DNA from: Pigmentiphaga aceris
GTDB taxonomy: Bacteria; Pseudomonadota; Gammaproteobacteria; Burkholderiales; Burkholderiaceae_B
Assembly: GCF_008119665.1 (NCBI RefSeq)
Contig: NZ_CP043046.1
Coordinates: 310,001-374,000 of the forward strand
Direction: 5' to 3'
Length of the DNA: 64,000 bases
Below, piece by piece: positions 49,185 to 56,491 of this stretch. The translations under genes were made by a program, and so were the position numbers. Position 1 is the first letter of the stretch. Each line of letters begins with the position of its first letter. The notes beneath the pieces were generated by a model that was not told the DNA's origin, made no database searches, and saw nothing but the letters and a program-made list of their open reading frames with translations.

Positions 49185-50693
49185 TTATTGCGCGTAGGCG
49201 TCGGGAAAACGCCCCGTCGTGCTGATCACGGTGGTCTTGGTCTGCAAGTAGGAATCGAGTGCCTCGATGCCGTTCTCGCGGCCCCATCCGCTGCCTTTGA
49301 AACCACCGTAAGGCGTGGACCAGCGGATGAAGCGGTAGGTGTTGACCCAGACCATGCCGGCGTCGATGCGGCTCGACACGCGATGGGCGCGGCCGGTGTC
49401 GCCGGTCCACAGGCCTGCAGTCAGGCCGTAGGGCGTGTCGTTGGCAATCGCAATGGCTTCTTCTTCGTCGTCGAAGGGAATCAGTGCGGCCACCGGGCCG
49501 AAGATTTCTTCCTGGGCGATGCGCATCTTGTTGTGGGCCTTGGCAAACACGGTGGGCTCCACGAAATACCCGTCGCCGTATGCGCCGCCATTCAGGCGAT
49601 TGCCGCCCGCCACCAGTTCGGCACCGTCATTGCGGCCATGCTCGATGTAGGCAAGCGTCTTGGCCAGTTGCTCGTGATGCGCCTGCGGTCCCATGTGGGT
49701 GGCGGGATCAAGCGGTTGGCCAACACGTACCTTCTTGGCGCGTTCGACGAAGTCGGCCACCACGCGGTCATAGACCGAGCGCTGCACGATCACGCGTGAA
49801 CCCAGCGCGCAGCTTTGGCCGCACAAGGTCCACGCCGAATTGGTCGCGGCGTTCATGGCCTGTTCGATGTCGGCGTCTGCAAAGATGATGTGCGGTGACT
49901 TGCCGCCCAGCTCGAAGGTGAACTTCTTCAGCGTGTCGGCCGTGGTGCCTGCGCGCAGAATGGCTTTTGCAGTGGCACCTTCGCCGGTGAACGCGATCTT
50001 GTCCACGTCGGGATGCGTCACCAGGCGTTCGCCCGCACCGCCCTGGCCATAGCCCGGCACGATGTTGATCACCCCAGGCGGGAAGCCGGCTTCTTCGAAC
50101 AGCTTGCCGAGTTCAAGCGAGGTGACGGGTGTCTGTTCCGCAGGCTTCAACACCACCGTGCACCCTGCCGCCAAGGCCGGGCCCAGCTTCCAGGCGGCTG
50201 CCATCAACGGCACGTTCCAGGGCGTGATGGCACCGACCACACCGACCGGCACGCGTGTGGTGAACGCGTGCACGCTGCTGTCGAAGGGAATGGTGCGGCC
50301 GGACGCTTTATCGGCCAACGAGGCCCACCAGTGATACCCGTTGGAATGCCCGCCGATATCGGCGCGCGCTTCGCGGATCGAGCGGCCGGAGTCTGTGGTT
50401 TCCAGCACAGCCAGATCGGCGGCGTGCTTGGCGTAGACATCGGCAAAACGGCGCATCAGTGCAGCGCGTTCGTGGCCCGGCATCTTGCCCCACGGGCCAC
50501 TGAGCGCTTCGCGGGCAGCGGCAACCGCACGGTCGATGTCACGCGGGCCGCCGTAGGCCACCAGTGCCCAGGGCTGGCCGGTGGACGGGTCGATGCTCTC
50601 CATCAAGCCGCCGTCTTCCGGGGCAACCCAGGCACCATTGATGTACAGCCGGTCGTAGCGCGCCAGCGCGGTCTGCAAACGCGCAGAGGACAT
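49185..50693 (-). CDS. NAD(P)-dependent aldehyde dehydrogenase
   Basis: A 502-residue ALDH-superfamily enzyme starting at ATG 50693 with AGGAG seven bases upstream. It shows NAD-binding AITPWNVPLMAAAWKLGPALAAG, catalytic Glu in KKFTFELGGKSPHIIFADADI, catalytic Cys in WTLCGQSCALGSRVI and the C-terminal substrate-loop segment EEIFGPVAALIPF. It converts an aldehyde to the carboxylic acid. It lies in a minus-strand set with an SDR (48393-49163) and a binding protein (50801-52018), under likely control of the divergent IclR-type regulator. Confidence 0.93.
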   Translation of the reverse strand: MSSARLQTALARYDRLYINGAWVAPEDGGLMESIDPSTGQPWALVAYGGPRDIDRAVAAAREALSGPWGKMPGHERAALMRRFADVYAKHAADLAVLETTDSGRSIREARADIGGHSNGYHWWASLADKASGRTIPFDSSVHAFTTRVPVGVVGAITPWNVPLMAAAWKLGPALAAGCTVVLKPAEQTPVTSLELGKLFEEAGFPPGVINIVPGYGQGGAGERLVTHPDVDKIAFTGEGATAKAILRAGTTADTLKKFTFELGGKSPHIIFADADIEQAMNAATNSAWTLCGQSCALGSRVIVQRSVYDRVVADFVERAKKVRVGQPLDPATHMGPQAHHEQLAKTLAYIEHGRNDGAELVAGGNRLNGGAYGDGYFVEPTVFAKAHNKMRIAQEEIFGPVAALIPFDDEEEAIAIANDTPYGLTAGLWTGDTGRAHRVSSRIDAGMVWVNTYRFIRWSTPYGGFKGSGWGRENGIEALDSYLQTKTTVISTTGRFPDAYAQ

Positions 50694-50800
50694 GCGAATT
50701 CTCCTGATTCAAGACAATGGCGGGCACCCTCGTCAGCCCCGGCGGGCCGACACGTCGTGTGATGTGTGTACGCAGCCGTGCCGGGGCGGTGTGAACTGCT

Positions 50801-52018
50801 TCAGTTCACGAGGGGGCAGCCACCGTCCTTCAAGGGACGGAAAGCCTGGTCGGCCGGAATGACCGTCAGCACCTTGTAGTAGTCGTAGGGCTTCTTCGAC
50901 TCTTCGGGTTTCTTCACTTCGACCAGCATCATGTCGTGGGTGACACGGCCGTCTTCACGCAGCGTGGTCTTGCCGAACAGCGGGTCGTCGAAGGTACCGG
51001 CCTCGCGCATGGCCTTCACCACCGCCACGCCGTCCTTGGCCGAACCGACCTTGGCGACAGCCTTCAAATACGCCATGGTTGCCGAGTACGCGCCGGCCTG
51101 ATTCATCGACGGATAACGCTGTTTGTTGCGGGCCGCGAAGCGCTCGCCGAAGGCGCGCGTCTTGTCGTTCTGATCCCAGTAGAAAGCGGTCGTCAGTTGC
51201 AGGCCTTGTGCGGTCTGAAGCCCGAGCGAGTGGATGTCGGAGATGAACAGCAGCATGCCGGCCAGCTTCTGCCCGCCTTGCACAATGCCGAATTCCGATG
51301 CGCTCTTGATGGCGTTGATGGTGTCGCCGCCCGCATTGGCCAGGCCGATGACCTGGGCCTTCGACGCCTGCGCTTGCAGCAGGTAGGACGAGAAGTCCTT
51401 GGTGTCAGTCGGGTGGCGCAGGCCGCCCACCACCTTGCCGCCATTGGCCTGAATCACCGGAGTGGCGTCGCGTTCCAGCCACTGGCCCAGCGCGAAGTCG
51501 GCGGTCAGGAAATACCAGGTCTTGCCGCCCGCCTTGGTGATGGCGTCGGCGGTGCCGTGGGCCAGTGCCCAGGTGTCATAAGTCCAGTGCACAGAGTTCG
51601 GTGTGCAGCCCTTGCCGGTCAGGTCGGACGAGCCCGATGCGGTGAACAAGGCGACCTTGTTCTTTTCCTTCACCAGCGGCGCGACCGCCAGCGAAATGGC
51701 GCTGGTGGGCAGGTCCACCAGCACGTCCACGCCTTCGGTGTCGAACCACTTGCGGGCAATCGCACTTGCCACATCGGGCTTGTTCAGGCCGTCCACATGG
51801 ACGACCTCGATCTTCAGTTTTTCGGCCTCAGGCAGCTTGCGGAAGTCCTCGACCGCCATCTTGGTGGCCTCGACCGCGCCCATGCCGCCGATGTCGGAGA
51901 AGATCCCCGACAAGTCGGTCAACACACCGATCTTCACCGGTGTTTGCGCATTGGCGCCTGACGAAAAGAGCGCTGCGACGGCGAGCGCGATCGAAGGAAT
52001 GGCTAGGCGATGGTTCAT
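50801..52018 (-). CDS. Branched-chain amino acid-type ABC substrate-binding protein, without linked permease
   Basis: A 405-residue exported protein: signal IPSIALAVAALFSSGANA, then TPVKIGVLTDLSGIFSDIGGMGAVEA, LKIEVVHVDGLNKPDVASAIARKW, VDVLVDLPTSAISLAVAPLVKEK and a C-terminal CPLVN. The fold is type I periplasmic binding (LivK-like). Unlike the Liv cluster at 16.7-21 kb it has no permease or ATPase genes nearby, so it either shares another importer or acts as a sensor. AGGGAG precedes ATG 52018. It probably heads the transcription unit that includes the dehydrogenases, 107 bp downstream. Confidence 0.9.
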   Translation of the reverse strand: MNHRLAIPSIALAVAALFSSGANAQTPVKIGVLTDLSGIFSDIGGMGAVEATKMAVEDFRKLPEAEKLKIEVVHVDGLNKPDVASAIARKWFDTEGVDVLVDLPTSAISLAVAPLVKEKNKVALFTASGSSDLTGKGCTPNSVHWTYDTWALAHGTADAITKAGGKTWYFLTADFALGQWLERDATPVIQANGGKVVGGLRHPTDTKDFSSYLLQAQASKAQVIGLANAGGDTINAIKSASEFGIVQGGQKLAGMLLFISDIHSLGLQTAQGLQLTTAFYWDQNDKTRAFGERFAARNKQRYPSMNQAGAYSATMAYLKAVAKVGSAKDGVAVVKAMREAGTFDDPLFGKTTLREDGRVTHDMMLVEVKKPEESKKPYDYYKVLTVIPADQAFRPLKDGGCPLVN

Positions 52019-52381
52019 GGATCTCCCTTTGCTTCTGCGGCTGCATGGGCCGGTGAATGCACAGGCAACTCAGGGGGTGAGCTGCACCGAATTCATGTTC
52101 TTAAATTCTTGTATGTGAATTAATTGATCCGTATATTGAATCTTGTATGCGGTCGGTGCAACGTCGGTTAAACCCGAATCCGGTCTGGATTTGTTCTGCA
52201 AAGGCCGGTGACACAGGCTGGTCATCGCGGTTTGCGGGCCGGTCTGGCCTTAAAATGTCACGCATGGTGTGGTCCGTCGATGGACTGTATCGACGCACTA
52301 AACAGCGCTGCACAGGCGCGCAGTCATGACGTGTTCAGAGCACCGCATGTCGGATGCTCAAGTCCTTTATCTTGGAGTCGT
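52019..52381. other. 363-bp divergent regulatory region
   Basis: Between the binding-protein gene (leftward) and the IclR regulator (rightward). The part 52090-52150 is unusually AT-rich and carries the direct repeats described separately. The remainder holds no credible gene; small open frames here lack ribosome sites. Confidence 0.6.
52105..52149. promoter_or_regulatory. Direct repeats, candidate IclR-type operator
   Basis: ATTCTTGTATG (52105-52115) and AATCTTGTATG (52139-52149) are near-identical 11-bp direct repeats 34 bp apart, about three helical turns, in the AT-rich segment upstream of the binding-protein gene. The position suits a regulator site for the divergent IclR protein; this is inferred. 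Confidence 0.4.
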
Positions 52382-53143
52382 ATGCTCGTCAGACAGGTTG
52401 CAAACGTCTTCGATCTCATGGAGTACTTCGAGCGCAGGCGGCGTCCCGCGACGCTGGCTGAAATCTCCGACGATCTCGACTGGCCGCGCTCCAGCACCTT
52501 CAACCTGGTCGGCACCATTGTCGAAAAGGGTTATCTGTACGAACCTCGTCCGCGTGGGGGCTACTACCCCACGCCACGCTGGCTGGCCCTGGCCCAGTCG
52601 ATTGCCGAAGCCGAACCGTTGCCCGACGAAGTGCAGGCCGCTGTGGCCGAGATCGCTGAAAAAACCGGCGAGACGACCGCCGTGTCCGCCGTCACCGGCG
52701 TGCACGCCATGTTCCTGCTGGTGATCGAGTCGCGTCATTCGGTGCGTTATCACGCACGGGTGGGCGACCGGGTGCCGCTGTACGCGAGTTCAGCGGGCCG
52801 CGCGATCCTGGCGCAGCTGACACCTGCCGCGCGGCAGGCGCTGTACCGGAAGATGGATTTCGCGCCGTTCTCGGAGACGACGCCGACGAACGCGGATGTC
52901 ATCGAGCGCGAACTGGCTGAGGCGGAAGTCCGGGGCTTTCATCAAAGCGCGTCGGAATACACCCCCGACCTGGCAGGGGTGTCATTGCCGCTGGTGGTGG
53001 GTGCGCGCAACCTGTCGGTGGTGGTGGCGGGGCCTACGTCCAGGTGTCTGGAACGGCGTCCGGCAACGGCTGCGATCATGATCGAAGCGCTGGGTCGTCA
53101 CGGGCTTGGCACGGACAAACCCAAGCGCGGGCAGAAGGGCTGA
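52382..53143 (+). CDS. IclR-family transcriptional regulator
   Basis: A 253-residue regulator from ATG 52382 with GGAG four to five bases upstream. The N-terminal winged helix reads VANVFDLMEYFERRRRPATLAEISDDLDWPRSSTFNLVGTIVEKGYL. The IclR effector domain follows, with ETTAVSAVTGVHAMFLLVI, RVGDRVPLYASSAGRAILAQL and TPDLAGVSLPLVV. It is divergent from the binding protein/dehydrogenase set (52018-48393) and probably governs it in response to a small carboxylate or carbonyl compound. Confidence 0.92.
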   Translation: MLVRQVANVFDLMEYFERRRRPATLAEISDDLDWPRSSTFNLVGTIVEKGYLYEPRPRGGYYPTPRWLALAQSIAEAEPLPDEVQAAVAEIAEKTGETTAVSAVTGVHAMFLLVIESRHSVRYHARVGDRVPLYASSAGRAILAQLTPAARQALYRKMDFAPFSETTPTNADVIERELAEAEVRGFHQSASEYTPDLAGVSLPLVVGARNLSVVVAGPTSRCLERRPATAAIMIEALGRHGLGTDKPKRGQKG

Positions 53144-53266
53144 GCGCAAGGGGTTGCCCTGCTGCAATGTCAGCCGGGCTTGTTGTGCTGACCAAAGACC
53201 CCGGCGAAGAAATGACTTGTCCACAGGTCGCGGCAGGCAGCTTGTCCACTGCGTATGTTGCGAAGC

Positions 53267-53292
53267 ACAAGCGCCATGACAGTGGCGCTTGT
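53267..53292. terminator. Hairpin between convergent IclR and GST genes
   Basis: ACAAGCGCCA (53267-53276) pairs exactly with TGGCGCTTGT (53283-53292) around a six-base loop. It lies between two convergent stop codons. The 3' side is T-poor, so termination efficiency is uncertain. Confidence 0.5.
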
Positions 53293-53310
53293 TGGATCAA
53301 CACCAGCGCC

Positions 53311-53946
53311 TTAGTTGCCCGCCTTCTGCGCAGCGATCAACGCGTCATCGAGTTCCTTGGCGCGAATGGCGGCAGGCCGCGCGCTCAACCGTTCCCAATA
53401 CCGTTCGAACACCGGTTTCTTGGGCAGCGTGCCGAACATCATCGACCAGCCCAGCTGTGAACCCACATACACGTCTGCGGCGCTGAAGCGGTCACCCAGC
53501 AGGTAATCGCCCGTCGACAAGGCATGTTCCAGCGCGGCCACCACCTTGTCGGCGCGACCATAACCCACCATCGCTTCCTTGTCGGCAGGCACCTCTACGC
53601 CCAAGGCCTGATTCGTCACGCAGGCCTCCACCGGCCCTGCGGCGAAAAACATCCAGCGGTAATACGGCCCACGCTGCGGATCGTTCAAAGCCGGTGCCAA
53701 GCCCGCCTGCGGAAACGCATCCGCCAGATACGCGCAAATGGCCGCGCACTCGGTCACGACCACACCACGATGCGTGATGGCCGGCACCTTGCCCATCGGA
53801 TTGATCGCCAGGTATTCGGGCGTCTTCATGGAATTGCGATAGTCGAGCTGCTCGGCCCGATAGGGCTGGCCGACTTCTTCCAGCATCCAGCGCACGATGC
53901 GCGCGCGGGACTGCGGGTTCATGTAGAAAACCAGTTCATCGTTCAT
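53311..53946 (-). CDS. Glutathione S-transferase family protein
   Basis: A 211-residue GST from ATG 53946. The thioredoxin-like N-terminal domain shows ELVFYMNPQSRARIVRWMLEE, with Ser or Arg at the active-site loop, INPMGKVPAI with the cis-Pro, and VVTECAAICAYLADAF for gamma-glutamyl recognition (ECAAI). The helical C-terminal domain includes YLLGDRFSAADVYVGSQL with the folding-motif Asp. Likely cytosolic glutathione conjugation or reduction; the electrophile is unknown. Convergent with the IclR gene. Confidence 0.92.
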   Translation of the reverse strand: MNDELVFYMNPQSRARIVRWMLEEVGQPYRAEQLDYRNSMKTPEYLAINPMGKVPAITHRGVVVTECAAICAYLADAFPQAGLAPALNDPQRGPYYRWMFFAAGPVEACVTNQALGVEVPADKEAMVGYGRADKVVAALEHALSTGDYLLGDRFSAADVYVGSQLGWSMMFGTLPKKPVFERYWERLSARPAAIRAKELDDALIAAQKAGN

Positions 53947-54136
53947 GGGGGCGTCTCCGTATGTGGGGCAAGGCGCATCGTCGGGGGGAGATCTGTCAGA
54001 GTGGCCTCTGATAACCCAAGCACCTTGTTGATGATGCGGCAGATTGCGTGCCTGACGTGCTTGTAATGCTTGACGTGTCTGATGTACGTCGACGTGCAGT
54101 GCATGCTTCAGCAAGACCCGCCGACACCAGGTTTTT

Positions 54137-54817
54137 TCAGCGACGCTGCCACGACACGCTGACGATATCCCAGCTTTCCGAGGCCTTCAGTATTGCCTCG
54201 ATATCGGCGCGCAGATCCGGGCTTTCAAACGCGGCCACTGTGCTGATCAACGTCGTGCCGCGCACCGTCCGCGACACGTTGGCAGACCGAAGTTCACCGC
54301 GCTGTTGCAGCAAGGCCTGCTCAAGCGCGGTACGTACCGCCGAGGTGTGGCTGCTGTCGCATTCGACTTCGAAGCACAGTTGTTCGGTCAGGCTGTCGTT
54401 GGGTCCCATGCGCAGTTCCAGCTTGCGTGCGACATTGCGCAGCAGCGTGTTGGCCACGACCAGCAACACGGCAGAAATAGTGGCTTCTTCAGCACGGCCC
54501 AGCCCGCACAAGGTACCGATTGCGGCGCTGCACCACAAGGTGGCGGCCGTGTTGATGCCACGTGTCTGTGTGCCATCACGAAACAACAGCCCGCCGCCTA
54601 AAAAGCCCACGCCCACCACGATCTGACCGGCCATGCGGATCGGGTCGGTGTAGCCCGTGGCGGTTGCCGCTGTCATCATGAACAGCGCTGCGCCCATGCT
54701 GACCAGCGCGTTGGTCTTCAAGTCGACCAGACGGCGATGCCATTGCCGCTCCAGGCCCACGAAGGAACCGAGCGCGAGCGCAAGCAAGGTGTAAAGCACG
54801 AAGGTGTACAGCGTCAT
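54137..54817 (-). CDS. MgtC/SapB-family membrane protein
   Basis: A 226-residue protein with four to five N-terminal helices: YTFVLYTLLALALGSFVGLERQW, ALVSMGAALFMMTAATATGY, AGQIVVGVGFLGGGLLFRDG, WCSAAIGTLCGLG and ISAVLLVVANTLLRNVA, covering residues ~1-140, and a soluble C-terminal domain (residues ~145-226, ACT-like, with HTSAVRTALEQALLQQRGEL). The GLERQ, GVGFLGGG and RTRGINTAA-like segments define MgtC/SapB. Family members modulate magnesium/phosphate physiology and ATPase function; the specific role here is unknown. Single gene. Confidence 0.92.
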   Translation of the reverse strand: MTLYTFVLYTLLALALGSFVGLERQWHRRLVDLKTNALVSMGAALFMMTAATATGYTDPIRMAGQIVVGVGFLGGGLLFRDGTQTRGINTAATLWCSAAIGTLCGLGRAEEATISAVLLVVANTLLRNVARKLELRMGPNDSLTEQLCFEVECDSSHTSAVRTALEQALLQQRGELRSANVSRTVRGTTLISTVAAFESPDLRADIEAILKASESWDIVSVSWQRR

Positions 54818-54936
54818 GGCGGTGGAAGGTGGGGCACTGCTGCCAGTCTACCGGCAAGCGCCTTAAAACTGCGTTGCATCGGGGTGTCTACAATCGCAGC
54901 CCCGGGCACGGCCTGCCCGTTGACTGGAGAACCCCG

Positions 54937-55524
54937 ATGTTCAAGACATTGCCGATCAAGCTGAGCTACCTGTGCATGTTGAGCATGGGCATGGTGCTGA
55001 TAAGCCCTGCTCAGGTCGCCATCGCGCAAGCGTCGCCCACCGCGCCCGCTGCCGCAGACATCGCCCGACCGGTACCCGCGTCGCGTATTCATGAGGTGTC
55101 GTTGTTGAAGGGCAAACTCGCCTTCACGCTGACCGGTTACGTGAAACAGGCAGATCCCAAGCGCGCCGACGTGACGCGCTACTTCGGCCCGGCCGACAAG
55201 CGTTTCGTCGGCACGAGTGAACGATCACTGGCCAAGATGGGCGCAGGCGGTAAGGCCGTGGATTTGAAGCAGGCCGCCGAGATCATCAAGCAGGAACAGA
55301 AAAGTGAGTACCCCGACTATCGGGCGCGCAGCGAAACCCAGGGCAAGTACAAGGGCCTGGACATGATTCGCATTGATGCCTTCGATAACGCGAATGGCTA
55401 CAACGTGATCAACACCAATTTGCTGATCCAAGACCGTGGTCAGCTGGCGGTGGTACAGGTCATTTCTGCCAATCGCCAGAAGCTTGAACACGAAGCCTGG
55501 GTGCAGAAAATTCTGGGCAAGTGA
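54937..55524 (+). CDS. Small exported DcrB-like protein, paralogue 1
   Basis: A 195-residue protein from ATG 54937 with GGAG seven bases upstream and a good TACAAT -10-like sequence at 54889-54894. A signal peptide (LCMLSMGMVLISPAQVAIA) precedes the mature domain: VSLLKGKLAFTLTGYVKQ, then YFGPADKRFVGTSERSL, and the tail EAWVQKILGK. The layout matches the E. coli DcrB family (LLDGKLSFSLP-type start), of which it is the most divergent of four copies in the window. DcrB is a periplasmic protein linked to phage uptake and envelope function in E. coli; that does not establish the function here. Confidence 0.7.
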   Translation: MFKTLPIKLSYLCMLSMGMVLISPAQVAIAQASPTAPAAADIARPVPASRIHEVSLLKGKLAFTLTGYVKQADPKRADVTRYFGPADKRFVGTSERSLAKMGAGGKAVDLKQAAEIIKQEQKSEYPDYRARSETQGKYKGLDMIRIDAFDNANGYNVINTNLLIQDRGQLAVVQVISANRQKLEHEAWVQKILGK

Positions 55525-55573
55525 TCTGCAGGGGAGGCCGCGCGGCTTCGCTGACAATGTCTGGGTGAAGGCC

Positions 55574-55634
55574 TTTCACCTGGTTTCATTGCACAAGTTT
55601 CCTTGCAGCTTCGCCCTGCCAGGCTTTCTACACT
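55574..55634 (+). promoter_or_regulatory. Conserved leader upstream of DcrB-like paralogue 2
   Basis: A 38-bp block (55574-55611) is 34 of 38 bases identical to 59829-59866 upstream of paralogue 3, and both are followed 15-16 bases later by CTACACT (here 55628-55634). The conservation continues to the start codon more weakly. It likely carries the promoter and a regulator site; the sigma class is not clear. Confidence 0.65.
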
Positions 55635-55678
55635 GATCCCCCGGTCAAACCACCGATCACACCGTCAGGGGATTGCAG

Positions 55679-56239
55679 ATGATCTTCAGGAAATCGTTGA
55701 ATGTGTTGGGCACCGTGTGCCTGGTTGCGGCCCTGGGCGGCACAGCAAACACAGCAATGGCCGCTGACGCACCCGCTGCTGCTTCTGCTTCCCCCGCCGC
55801 TGCCACCCAGGATTTCTCGCTGCTGGACGGCAAGCTGCCGTTCAAGCTGCAAGGCTATGAGAAGCGCGACATGCCCAGCGGCGCGCCGGGCGCGATGTAC
55901 TACAGCGCCCATAAGCGCTTCGTGATCGTGAACGAAGAATCGATTCCGCCAGGTGCCCCAGAGGGCACCAGCTACGATTTCGTGGAAGCAGGAAAGCGCA
56001 TCACAGAGCAACTGAAGGCCGCATCGCCTGCGTACAAAGTGGTCGGCGAGAATACCGAGAACGTCAGCGGCCTGACGGTTCATCACATCGAGGCGACCAG
56101 CGCAATGGGTGGCGAAGATGTCTTGCAGGCAACGCTGATGGCGACCGCCAACAAGAAGTTCGCTGTCATCCAGGTCATCTCGGATGCAAGAGACCCGGCG
56201 GGTCATGCTGCTGCGGTGAACAACATCCTGGGCAAGTAA
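55679..56239 (+). CDS. Small exported DcrB-like protein, paralogue 2
   Basis: A 186-residue protein from ATG 55679 (a TTG at 55673 is in frame but less likely). Signal peptide NVLGTVCLVAALGGTANTAMA, then Ala/Pro-rich linker, then FSLLDGKLPFKLQGYEKRD, the DcrB-like start, MYYSAHKRFVIVNEE, a helix EAGKRITEQLKAASPAYKV, and the ending RDPAGHAAAVNNILGK. It shares over half of its residues with paralogue 3 (59933). Downstream it is convergent with the inverted DUF4214 gene across a remnant of another DUF4214 copy. Confidence 0.75.
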   Translation: MIFRKSLNVLGTVCLVAALGGTANTAMAADAPAAASASPAAATQDFSLLDGKLPFKLQGYEKRDMPSGAPGAMYYSAHKRFVIVNEESIPPGAPEGTSYDFVEAGKRITEQLKAASPAYKVVGENTENVSGLTVHHIEATSAMGGEDVLQATLMATANKKFAVIQVISDARDPAGHAAAVNNILGK

Positions 56240-56345
56240 ACAACTGAGTGGACCTGCGTGTCCAGGTTGGCCCCGCAGGTTCTGAGTCTTTCTGTTTGCC
56301 TACATGACGCCCCGAGTAGTGCTGCTGTCGACATAGCTCGGCGGG

Positions 56346-56489
56346 TCAAAAAGCAGAGAAGGCGTAGAAAAGCGCCTTGTCAGCCACCGAGCGTTGGTAA
56401 TCCTGCGGGCCTCCACCTGCAGGCAACGTGGTCAGTGGCGTGGCCAGTACATTGGTGATCTGCAGTACCAAGGCCGTGCGCGCTTGTCG
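56346..56489 (-). pseudogene. Remnant of a DUF4214 gene
   Basis: The minus strand here encodes 47 residues, then a stop, and includes TALVLQITNVLATPL and PQDYQRSVADKALF. These match ALVLQITDVLATPL and SQDYQRSVADRALF at residues ~105-140 of the intact DUF4214 gene next door (56492-59683), at DNA level too. No start codon and no rest of the module is present. It lies immediately downstream of that gene's stop, so it is a leftover of a deleted or recombined tandem copy. Confidence 0.85.
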
Positions 56490-56491
56490 TC

